In this document: positions 1 to 9,260 of the stretch, piece by piece
How positions within the stretch are numbered: position 1 is the stretch's first letter
Layout of the letters: the number at the start of each line of letters is the position of its first letter
NCBI GenBank assembly: GCA_027575765.1
Contig: JANBPT010000534.1
Location: 1-31,862 of the forward strand
Origin: Tieghemiomyces parasiticus
Lineage: Eukaryota; Kickxellomycota; Dimargaritomycetes; Dimargaritales; Dimargaritaceae
Length of the DNA stretch: 31,862 bases
Direction: 5' to 3'
Made by a program: the position numbers and the translations under genes
The notes under the pieces: generated by a model
Seen by the model: the letters and a program-made list of their open reading frames with translations, nothing else
Database searches by the model: none
What the model was told of the DNA's origin: nothing

Positions 1-932
1 GGAAATTCTATTACATAGAACGCTTAAGGCTCGGAGGAGCCGCGATTTTTAGGGAGAGTCCCCCAAAAGCCCCTGGTACAGATGAACCTCCCCCCGCCCG
101 TTGCCAACATTACTTGGCCACCTTATCCCCCATGCGCAGGTCATGGGGACGGTAATAGGGCTGGCCAAGGGTTTACAGGTTCCACCCGACCTACCGGCGC
201 CGGTGGCCTGTATAGCACAGTGGGTAAGCCACTTGCCTATCCACCGGCTCCCCTACTCCTGGTACGTTTAACCGCCTGGCGGAGATCAGGGCGGTGTGGC
301 AGTCAAGGTAGCAACCGCGCATATATAGGCCGGGCCTGAAATACGCCCGCTAAACGATCATTGGGTCACAGTACGGTACGTAGTATGCCCATTAATCAAT
401 GTAGGTGGCCTCAAGAGCGTAATTTTGCTCTCTCACTCACCAACATACCCTGCCTATACCACAATAGGGTCCTCCATGACTGGAATCGAAACGACCGAGT
501 GGGACCAGATCCCCCTCCGTAGGGATCGGGTCGAGGCTGCGATAGAATGCCGACATTTATTGTGGCCAATATGTTTTATTGAGGGAAGGCAGGCGGTGCG
601 TGCTTAGAAGGGCGATGGTGAACTACCAGGGCAGCAAAATGAGCCCAGGTACTGCACAGGGGAGGACCAGCCCAACAGAGAACCATTGGCCCCAATCATC
701 GGGTCTGGCGAGACGCCGTGGAGAGACAATCAGTTGGTTTTGGGGCCTTAATGAAAACGGTCTGTCCAGATGTACATTGGCAGTGGGGAACGGACCGTAA
801 GCACAGTAAAGGACATTTTCCGCGCATCGGTTAGGAGGGGCACCGTAAGCGCCCTCAGGTGCCGCATATACGGCGGAAACATCCGCAACGACTCTCTCCA
901 TAGACGACGCAAAGCGCCGGAAGTGGGTAGAC
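1..932. other. No supported gene
   Basis: I see no gene in this stretch. Open frames of 60-132 codons occur on both strands, but none shows a recognisable domain, signal peptide or splice structure. The longest (623-1021, minus) overlaps the 3' end of the neighbouring secreted-protein gene in another frame. The strand and type of anything beyond the left edge cannot be judged. Confidence 0.5.
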
Positions 933-1292
933 TCAAGTACGCTGGCGCTTCGAAGAGCCACCGGCCGCAGGGTTCTTCCCATTCTTGAACTGGTCGGGGG
1001 TGTAGATGGTATTTTTTTCAAGAGATCGTTTTACACCACCCGGCGCTTCGGTTTTTGTATCGGCCGGCGCTTGAGCTTCTTTTTTGGCCTTCGCCACTGC
1101 AGCCTTCACTTTCCCACTGGCTGCGTAGGATGTTTGCTGAGACCCTTGGACCAGCTTCCCACCCTGGACTGAGGGCGGAGGCAATTCAGTTTTATAAAGA
1201 GAGCCCTGTCTGGTTTGACTAATTACTACGGCGGCGCTGGCAGAACCGGCAAGGACCAGAGCGCAGATGGTAAGGACGAAGGGGCGATACAT
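933..1292 (-). CDS. Small basic secreted protein, possible Kex2-processed precursor
   Basis: This is a single-exon 119-residue protein of no family I recognise. Residues 1-20 look like a classical signal peptide: a short Arg-containing start, a hydrophobic core (VLTICALVLAG), and SASA before the likely cleavage site. The predicted mature protein of about 99 residues has no cysteine and is rich in Lys, Ala, Gln and Pro. Residues 61-76 form a lysine/alanine-rich stretch that could be a short helix. Two Lys-Arg pairs (residues 88-89 and 115-116) are possible Kex2 cleavage sites and would bracket a peptide of about 26 residues. The start codon has the context ACC-ATG, and a TATA-like box lies about 180 bases upstream. 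It could instead be a small cell-wall or matrix protein. The signal peptide and start are well supported; the processing is inference. Confidence 0.66.
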   Translation of the reverse strand: MYRPFVLTICALVLAGSASAAVVISQTRQGSLYKTELPPPSVQGGKLVQGSQQTSYAASGKVKAAVAKAKKEAQAPADTKTEAPGGVKRSLEKNTIYTPDQFKNGKNPAAGGSSKRQRT

Positions 1293-1474
1293 GGTAAAAA
1301 GTTGGGGAGGGGGTGATGGTACGAGTCGGAATGGGCTGTACAGGTGCAGTGTGCGGTTTAGGGGAGGGGGGCGGTAAAGCTAATATGATCTAATGTAAGC
1401 AGGGAGGGTATGTGGGCGATGAGGCAAATGTGGTGTTGATGATATTGGGTCTTCTACGGTGGGTGGTGGTGTCA

Positions 1475-1482
1475 TATTTATA
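1475..1482 (-). promoter_or_regulatory. TATA-like box upstream of the small secreted-protein gene
   Basis: TATAAATA reads on the minus strand here, 183 bases before the ATG at 1292. Its position and orientation fit a core promoter with a leader of roughly 100-150 bases. It is seen in sequence only. Confidence 0.35.
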
Positions 1483-4400
1483 AGGCTTACGGGAATTGAC
1501 CTCTATCCACTGCTCTCCTTGGATCCTACCGCTTCAGCTCCCCCACGCACAGGGACTAGAGGACCTTCGGTTGCCGAGCAGAGGGCCGTTGGAGCAGAAA
1601 TGATGCCTGTGTACGTCGTCGGTTGGCAAAGGCTACACCCTTAGGCCCACGGCAAGAGATGATTTGCCGTGTAGCCATTGTTCTAGAGTCCGATATTGCG
1701 ATGCTCATTGTCGATTAAAGTTGGGCAACGGTAGGGTTGGCTAGTCCCTCCTCCGCTTTTCCGTTAGCTCGGAGACACCGTTACTTCTAGTTGTCCTTGT
1801 CAGCCTTCACCTATCCCCTCCCCTTGATCACATTGGCAGACTTTTGCTTCCTCCCTTCCCTTCACTCCACCCCCTCTTCTCCTGCGGCCAAATTGTCCAG
1901 CGTTAGATTATGAACCAGGGCGGCTTGGAGTCACCGCTGAGGGGACCTCTCATGGACTTCAACGACCTGGGTCTAGGGGGTCGTCCCATCTTGCATTTGC
2001 TGTTGAATGCCATGGCTATTTGGCCAATGCAATGCACTACCCGACCGCTTGCGTTCTAGCCTGCCCTAAACTCCCTGCCAACATTAAAGCAGCGAGGAGA
2101 CGGCTAGACTTGAGCCAAGGCTTCACCCGCCAAGGAGATGATCCTTTGTGTGGCGGGCCTGCCCCAGTCTCAGTATTGTCACCGGTAAAAAACCACCAAC
2201 CCTTAGATCGGATGCTCATACGAGCTCGCTTCACCCCCAAGGTAAGGTTTCCGCCCGGCACAATGGGTTGAAGATTGGTCACCCTGTCACCTCCCCCTAG
2301 TGTATCGTCAGATTTAATTAAAGGGATTCATCTTTGTAAACAATGGGCAGTAATGACAATCTAAAATAGATTACATGTGCTGTCTAATTTATCGGACCTG
2401 GCCACACTCCGGTCACTTTCACGCACCATGGAGACGCTTCCTTTGCTTCGTCAAGCCATCTCCAAATCTCAGCCCGGCCCGACCTACGGCCCACTACCAG
2501 CGCGTCTTCACTATCTGTTGAGGCAGCCAGCAAGATAAAGGACCGCCTTGAGGGGTCGGCCCACCCTTCCCAGCGTGACCGGCGACCATTTTTCTATTCA
2601 ATAGGTGCGTCGGTAATGTTGTATTGTGGTTTTTCATAGAATCTAAACCTACTTCATTTGCGCAACCCCGCCCACATCCGTTGGCCACACCGCGTCGGCT
2701 GCAGACAATCGGGTCCGGCATGATGCCGCTCTTCTGGTTACAAGAGAACGGTAGTATCTCGTCTCTGGGCGCTACCTAGAGTATATTGGCAGCGGGGAGG
2801 GCCCCTCCACCAACTCCGGCCTAAAGCTCACCGGAAAGACCTGAGGGTTTTCCCTCCTCCCACTGCAGGAAGGCCACATCTGGGTCACGCCAGGATACAT
2901 CCGTCGGAGGGAGCGTGGGGAACTAGGACGAGGGCCGGGCCGAGACCAGACTTGTTCCCCACCTTCCTGTCATCCTGTAGCTGCCTTTTTTACCAGGTCA
3001 AGTGCATTTTCCTCATCTTTAGCTTCACTGTTGCCTTCGTCAATAGACATCTGTGCCTGCCAACACACAGTACTATCCAGTGCCTCGCAATGCGCAGACG
3101 CCGCAGGTAGCAGCACCAGCCTAAGTAAGCACGTCGGCACCAGTACCGCCGAAGAGAAGTACGAAAGGAACTCACGACGAGATAAGGGAGTAGCTTGCCA
3201 ATGGTCAGAAATACCAGTGGTTAGATCACCAATATCCAGGCTCAGCTAGGGAAACAAGGCCTTTGGAGGACTCAGGACAATAAGCAAATAGGAGGCATTA
3301 TCCACCAGACTGCAACCTTTAATTAGCACTGCCTCCAGGGACCATGGGAGGGATGAGGCCAGACCGTTTCGTGGACGGACTGGCAAGGGCTAAGGCTGCT
3401 GGCCATACTCTAAAAATAATAATCTACGGACCTATTTGAATGTACGGCCTTTCTGACCTGGTCGTTCTGGGTCTACCTGCGCAGCTCAGGCGGTCGCTGT
3501 TTGTCAGAGGGAATAATGGCTGTGGTAAGCAACAGAGCATGTCTGCACCATCACTAACTGTCCGACGCCTCATGGGCACTGCCGTTACAGCGGTTTGGGT
3601 CCCACTCTCTCCTTTGGCACTTGCCGCCCAATACCTTCAGGGTAACCTAGGCATCGCTTTCTATATTGACAAATGGAGGGGGGGGGTTTAGAATAACTAC
3701 ATGTTGGAAAGGAGTGGGTGGGGGGCGACAACGGAGGCCGTTGACAAGGCCAGTGCGACCTTGGGCTCGATGTTTCACTTATGCCGCGTTTACTGTGAGC
3801 CCGCCGCGGACTGTGTCGTCGAGTGATGACGTGGGCAAAGACAGCAAAGAGACCGAGGGTAGAGCCCTACCTCTAAGGACTCGCCCAACAAGGTGTTTGA
3901 ATGGTCGCTTATCAAAGGTTGTACGTAGGGCGATGCAGCAGTCGACCATCGTGACTGTTGCTGTACAGCAGCATAAACCCTGGAGAAAACATCACGTGAC
4001 TTTAAATCGCAGCTGTACACCACCCCCGCTCCCCCCAGCCACAAGTATATCTAGGGGCCGCAGGGCTCCCTTGCGAATACCAGGGTGCGACAGGCCGGCA
4101 ATGTTTGCTGATTGCCAGTCATGCCCCTCCTCCCTATCATTACCCCATTAGGAAAGGATGCCCACCTATCATCCTGGTGAACCGAATTGCCGTCGTGGGT
4201 GACTGGTCGCCCCAACGATATAGAATCCTACACCTTGGCCGGCCCAACTAGCACCTTACAATTGTAGGAATGTTTGTAACCCGTAGTGGTTTCCGTACGT
4301 TGCAATCGCCTATATAGGGCCGTCGACTGCAGTATTAGTCAAGTGGGCCGCAGTCGTGCTTGTGATTGACGTCGGCCAACGGATTGCCAAGTCATCTGTA

Positions 4401-5098
4401 TCAGTACACTCTATTTGGGTCCTATCCCAGACCTTCAGTCACGCACTGGGCTATAGACGGGGCATTCGCCACGGCATCTGTGGGCTAGGCAGGGCTAGTG
4501 CGGCACAGTTTGTCCCATCAAGGCAAACAGCACGGGGTCAGGGTGCGGATGACGTATGCGGTGTTCGGTTTGGCCTCGGTCAGCATATTCTGCGGTGGAA
4601 TATAGTGCGTGCGGGGGAGGTGCGTCTGGCCTACCACGTTTGGCGTCATGCCTCCCATCACTCACCTGTAGTGGGCCAGCGTGCTGTCGACCAGCCTATG
4701 GAGGGTGCAGACAGATGCGGCATGTACCCTGCTGGCCCCTGCCATTGGCCTCTTCACCCCTTCGTCCAAACCTGCCGCTGGTTGCTGGGCGCAGTAGCCA
4801 GCGTGCGTCTTCGTGGCCATAAGCAAGGGGCTCCCCCCACCAACTCCGATACTGAGACCTGAGCCTCACTTCACCGGGCCCAGCCTCGATGGAACCTCCC
4901 CTACAGAGAGCCCTTCCTGTCCAGCGTGCCTCCTGATCAGCCCGCCCCACCAACCCTGGCACCGGCACCACCCACGACTGTGGGCTGGTTCGAAACCGGC
5001 ATAGTTACTAGTGCCGTCTATTGGGTGGCCTTGACTCCGACTCATCTCTACCCTACCACAATCCGCCGGGGTAAACACTCCCTCTAGCTCGCTTGACT
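1483..5098. other. Gene-poor stretch, no supported gene
   Basis: This 3.6-kb stretch holds no gene I can support. The two longest open frames (3666-4151 and 4356-4862, both plus) are about 160 codons and have no domain, signal peptide or biased composition. Frames of that size are expected by chance in several kilobases of DNA of this base composition. A G-rich patch lies at about 3675-3730. No tRNA, rRNA or transposon signature was recognised. Confidence 0.5.
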
Positions 5099-5153
5099 TC
5101 TAATTTCTTTATAGATATTTTTTTTTCCTCATTCCTCTTTGTCGGGTACTCAG
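5099..5153 (+). promoter_or_regulatory. Pyrimidine-rich leader with a 3'-splice-site look, upstream of the WNK gene
   Basis: A CTAAT sequence at the left edge is followed by a TTTATAG element, a run of nine T, a C/T-rich stretch, and CAG at 5151-5153, ten bases before the kinase ATG. This could be an ordinary T-rich fungal core promoter and leader. It equally resembles a branch site, polypyrimidine tract and 3' splice site, which would imply a 5'-UTR intron or an undetected upstream exon. I cannot decide between these from sequence alone. Confidence 0.35.
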
Positions 5154-5162
5154 GCCTTCTCT

Positions 5163-8100
5163 ATGCCAATGGCGAACCCTTTAGCGCGTGTTTTAAACAA
5201 CACGCTAAATAAACCGCCTTCCTCCTGCCACCCGCAACCCGACGGCTCATCCGCCGCATTGCACCCACCGGCGACGCTTCTAAACACTCCCGGTCCTGCC
5301 ACTAGCTACCTCACCACCTCACCATCGCTCTACCCGGCTCACCTGATGACCGGCACCCCGCCTGCGGCCTCTCACCGCTACCATTATCACCACAAGCACA
5401 CTACTGACCATGCCGTAATCGCCGACCCAACCGGCCGCTTCGAACGCTACGACACGATTCTGGGCCGCGGCGCCTACAAAAAAGTCTATGTGGCGTTCGA
5501 CCATGAGGAAGGGGTTGAGGTAGCCTGGAACGAAATCAAAGTAGATCATCTTCGCCGGCCGGAGCGGCGGAAGATCTGGTCCGAGATCTCTATCCTCAAG
5601 ACTCTCCGGCACGACAGTGTGCTCAACCTGTTCCACGCCTGGACGGCTATGAACCAGCATGGCATCGAGAACATTTACTTTGTAACCGAATTTATGTCCT
5701 CAGGCACCCTGCGTCAGTTCATCAAGAAATCAAAGGGGCCGATAAAGCCTCGCGTCCTCAAGAACTGGTGCGTACAGATCCTCCGCGGCCTGGACTACCT
5801 GCACCATTACGACCCGCCCATCATCCACCGTGATCTCAAGTGTGACAATATATTCGTCAACGGTAATTCGGGCCACCTCAAGATTGGCGACCTGGGTCTG
5901 GCCACCTTCAAACATCGCGAGCACGCTTCCTCGGTGCTGGGTACCCCGGAGTACATGGCCCCTGAGATGTACGAGGAGCGTTACAATGAGCGCGTGGATA
6001 TTTACGCCTTCGGTATGTGTGTGCTGGAGATGGTTACTAAGGAGTACCCCTACGTGGAGTGCACCAACCCCGCCCAGATCTACCGCCGGGTCACAGCCGG
6101 GATCCAGCCAGCCTCCCTGGACCGGATCGTTGACCCGGACATCAAATCCTTCATCCGCCACTGCATCCAGTCCGACCCGGCTCTGCGGCCCAGCGCCGCT
6201 GAGCTCCTGCAGCACCCGTTCCTCACCCAGCTGGAATCCCTGTCAGGTCTGGGTCCCAGTGAGTCTCCGGCTGAACCGGCCGGTAGTTTGTCCTCATTCG
6301 ACTCGACGACAGCGGCCACGAAGCCCGGCCTGCACCGGGCTCCCTCCCGACCGGTCTACCCGGTTGCTAACAACACCGTTACCACCGCCCTCATTGCGGT
6401 CGCCCCCCACGCGACCGCGATGTCGACCGCCTCGGTGTCAATTCTGCCTCCCGCTCTGTCCTCGCGCACCTCGTCCTCCTCGTCCCTGTCGATCCCAGTC
6501 CCCGAACCCACGGCCCGAGCTGCGGTGGTGGCTGTCAAGGTGTTGGGGTTCAACGCCGATTGCCACGAACTCCAGTTGGAGGTGCAGTGTAGCGCTCCCA
6601 ATGCGGACGCCCAGGTGGTGGCGTTCCCCTTTCATCTGCTATCGGACACACCGTACAGCGTGGTGGTTGAGATGATTAAGGAGGGGGTTCTAAGTGACTC
6701 GGAGCTTCCCATGGCCGAGCACCGCATCGCCCACACCCTAGAAGCCTGGTTTGACGCGTCAATCAGGGCCAACCCGGCGCTGGTCCGTAACGCCCATGGG
6801 TACCCGTATTTCAGCTCCGCTGCCAAAACCAACCCATTACCACCGCATGACTACGTACCTTGCCAGACCCAAGGCGGCGACCCAGCCTGCGACCCCGCCG
6901 TTATCTCCGGTCACCCGGCCGCGGCCGGTTCTTCCGGGTATCAATGCGAATTTCCGACCGTACTTGACGCAACCCCCCACCCCGGCAATGATACCAGCTG
7001 CGGGGAAAGCCTGTCCTCCGGGTCAGAATCTGACGGCGAAGTGAGCGATTTAGAACTTGATGTACCCTTCCTTCCCCTAGCCAACTCCGAACACATGAAC
7101 GACCCGACTGGGGACGAAAACCCCCCCTCGGGCGGAACCCCGCTCGCTATTGTCCGCTCACACGACCCCGTCCTACCTGGTGACAGTTCTACTCGTCGAC
7201 GCTACCCGTTCCTGGTCGATCGTCACGGCTTGCAGCAGTCCCGGGCCTCGCTCGCCCGCCATGTCTCCGAGCGTCGAGCCCACCGACCGCATACGCCGGC
7301 CCTGCCTGACACAGTGTGCTGCAGCACGCCCTGTTCCCCTAGCTTTGCCGGACGGACCCTGCGCCCATCCCGTTCACGCGAGTCTCACTCGACCAATGGC
7401 CACGTCGAATCACTACCCGCTGAGACCTTTGTCTACCCAGATTTTGAGTCCGTGGACCGCCCCCTACATCATCAGCTCAGCCAGCTCCACGTGCAGACTA
7501 GCGATCAGCACGGCCTGCTGCCCTACGTGAGCCTCGGGGATCCGGCCCTCCCGCCGTACCTGGCGCGGTCCGTCAGCAGCCAGTACTCATCGGCCCAAGA
7601 GATCGAAGCCCGGCTGGCTGCCCACCAGTCGGACGGCCTGTCGTCGGCGGACGAAAGTCTGTGGACCAGCCGTCGGCCTTCGAGCGGGGGTCTGCCTTCG
7701 CCGTCCTGCTCCAACTGCCAGCAGCCGATTCCCATCCCCTTTGCCTCGACGAATACCTTTTCCGCCCGCTCCACACCCTTTGTGGGTCCGACCTCCCTTC
7801 CTTCCGCACTGCACCTGTCCTCCTGGTCCACGCCGTCCACCCTCGTCGTCCCATCCACAACTGCCGCTCCAGATCCGCTCCTTACCGGCAACAGTCTACC
7901 AGGCCACCCAAGTTCGCACCTCGCCTCGTCGGCCGGCGCGACCCTCCCAACTCGACAGCAGCTAGTGAATGGTAGCGGTATTAGTAGCGGCCCGCCTGCC
8001 CCGGCTGACCACGATCCGGAGGTGCTGGCCCTTTGGGTGAGACACCAGCAGGAGGCCGCGGCCTTACTACGCCAGCAGCAGCAGGAATGGCAAACCCTCA

Positions 8101-8165
8101 TGAGCCTTAAGCGTACTCAGGCCGACCTGGACACCGCCAACCCTGCGACCTCTTCGCCCCAGTAA
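5163..8165 (+). CDS. WNK (with-no-lysine) serine/threonine protein kinase
   Basis: This intronless 1000-residue protein is a WNK kinase; in animals and plants the family senses osmotic and chloride status. The kinase domain spans about residues 94-354. The glycine loop GRGAYKKVY (101-109) carries the relocated ATP-binding Lys at 106. The usual strand-3 Lys is Asn123 in VAWNEIK, as in plant WNKs. The catalytic loop is HRDLKCDNIF (222-231), the magnesium motif is DLG (243-245) rather than DFG, and the activation segment SSVLGTPEYMAPEMYEE puts Ser257 at the WNK1 Ser382 position. An OSR1_C-type regulatory domain lies near 458-530 (VKVLGF...). The rest is Ser/Pro-rich and probably disordered. It includes a His-rich patch (71-84), an acidic patch (about 613-640) and a Gln-rich, probably coiled-coil C-terminus (about 955-990). 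I chose ATG 5163 because the open frame begins only eight codons earlier without an ATG; ATG 5169 is an alternative. Downstream partners (SPAK/OSR1-like kinases, ion cotransporters) are known from animals, not seen here. Confidence 0.95.
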   Translation: MPMANPLARVLNNTLNKPPSSCHPQPDGSSAALHPPATLLNTPGPATSYLTTSPSLYPAHLMTGTPPAASHRYHYHHKHTTDHAVIADPTGRFERYDTILGRGAYKKVYVAFDHEEGVEVAWNEIKVDHLRRPERRKIWSEISILKTLRHDSVLNLFHAWTAMNQHGIENIYFVTEFMSSGTLRQFIKKSKGPIKPRVLKNWCVQILRGLDYLHHYDPPIIHRDLKCDNIFVNGNSGHLKIGDLGLATFKHREHASSVLGTPEYMAPEMYEERYNERVDIYAFGMCVLEMVTKEYPYVECTNPAQIYRRVTAGIQPASLDRIVDPDIKSFIRHCIQSDPALRPSAAELLQHPFLTQLESLSGLGPSESPAEPAGSLSSFDSTTAATKPGLHRAPSRPVYPVANNTVTTALIAVAPHATAMSTASVSILPPALSSRTSSSSSLSIPVPEPTARAAVVAVKVLGFNADCHELQLEVQCSAPNADAQVVAFPFHLLSDTPYSVVVEMIKEGVLSDSELPMAEHRIAHTLEAWFDASIRANPALVRNAHGYPYFSSAAKTNPLPPHDYVPCQTQGGDPACDPAVISGHPAAAGSSGYQCEFPTVLDATPHPGNDTSCGESLSSGSESDGEVSDLELDVPFLPLANSEHMNDPTGDENPPSGGTPLAIVRSHDPVLPGDSSTRRRYPFLVDRHGLQQSRASLARHVSERRAHRPHTPALPDTVCCSTPCSPSFAGRTLRPSRSRESHSTNGHVESLPAETFVYPDFESVDRPLHHQLSQLHVQTSDQHGLLPYVSLGDPALPPYLARSVSSQYSSAQEIEARLAAHQSDGLSSADESLWTSRRPSSGGLPSPSCSNCQQPIPIPFASTNTFSARSTPFVGPTSLPSALHLSSWSTPSTLVVPSTTAAPDPLLTGNSLPGHPSSHLASSAGATLPTRQQLVNGSGISSGPPAPADHDPEVLALWVRHQQEAAALLRQQQQEWQTLMSLKRTQADLDTANPATSSPQ
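5181..5208 (+). other. Hairpin just inside the WNK reading frame
   Basis: The arms TTAGCG (5181-5186) and CGCTAA (5203-5208) pair perfectly. After a two-base bulge, TGTT (5189-5192) pairs with AACA (5199-5202) around a six-base loop. The hairpin begins 18 bases after the chosen start codon and encodes part of ARVLNNTLN. A hairpin this close to the start could affect initiation; that is inference. Confidence 0.45.
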
Positions 8166-9260
8166 GCCTTTGCAGCGTCTTGGCTACCCGGCGCGGATTA
8201 ATCTTACTCTTGGTATACTCAATTGTGGGCATGTGGCCGTTCGCCCCATCCACCTTTTTCGATTGGACTATATGTATATCCCGTTTCTCTCGCCCTCTTC
8301 CTCTTTACTCCACGCTGTATATTGCTTCTTCCTTACTCGTATCCCATACCTGCCGCATCTTTTACCCCACGACTCTCTGTCACTTTGAGCGGATTGCCCA
8401 CTTCAACATACCATGGCCTTTGACCATACCTGAACTTCATTTGGTTGATAGTGCAATGACTATTTGCTCCTCTGTATTTTATTTAGCACCATTTGAGCGG
8501 GCTGGCCAGCCTCTCCTTGCCAATATACCACATTATTTACCGATGGCCATAAATACACTCAGTAACGTCTTTACTCCACTGTATTTTAGGCGTCACTTCA
8601 TATCCCGGGCGGTTATTCTGAGTGAAAGTTAAGGGAAGCTATCTTAATGATGGAGGGTCGGCTTGACATGACCGGCGAGCCTGTTGCACATAGCGGTGCC
8701 CCCCTCCCTTCTTAGGGTCAATCCTTGGCCTTTACTGATGATGATAACAAAGTCGAGCACATTCGCTTGCTCATTGGTCTTCCGTGGCTAAGTCTCTCTT
8801 GGCCTTCGTTTGCCGTTGTTGTTCACCTCTGGCTCTACTCGGGCCCAGTTGTATCGAACGACGTTCGTACACCTCACCAGACTCACTCCGCCACGTCGAC
8901 GTCAGTCAGCTCGTCGCATGGAAGGTACGTCCCCCCCCCCGCGTTCATCACCCTACTCTACGTAGCTCTGGGGCCAATTCCAGTACATCCCATGTCGTCT
9001 GACCGCCCTTAGCACACCACTGGTGCTCAAGACCTTCTCTTCTTCCCTCACCCAGCTTACATTCTAACTCCAAGTTTTGTACGTATTACCATTTGGACTG
9101 TCCTTGCTCTACTTCTCTTTATTGCGTAAAGTGATTTAGGTCCACTCGTATCACTCTCATTCAGCGGACCCCTATCTATCCGCCCATTTACCTTGTCTGT
9201 ACACACACACACCTAGAGCCTATCTTTCGCCACCAAATAGCCCCCATCTCCCCGTCGGCT
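8166..9260. other. WNK 3' flank and RBD2 promoter region, no gene
   Basis: This 1.1-kb stretch between two plus-strand genes carries the kinase 3' UTR and the rhomboid promoter. It is pyrimidine-rich on the plus strand, which keeps several short frames open (for example 8180-8632), but these have no domain or initiation logic. A C10 tract lies at 8931-8940 and a short CA repeat at about 9202-9211. I see nothing else. Confidence 0.5.

Noticed and set aside
4356..4862. 168-codon plus-strand open frame (and 3666-4151, 161 codons)
   Set aside because: No recognisable domain, and several overlapping frames of similar quality exist on both strands. This fits chance rather than coding selection.
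7523..8101. 192-codon minus-strand frame inside the WNK gene (also 5730-6215 minus and 5830-6675 plus)
   Set aside because: These are shadow frames of the GC-rich kinase coding sequence.
8180..8632. 150-codon hydrophobic-looking frame just after the WNK stop codon
   Set aside because: The T/C-rich 3' flank encodes Leu, Ser, Phe and Pro in any frame. There is no membrane-protein family match and no independent promoter.
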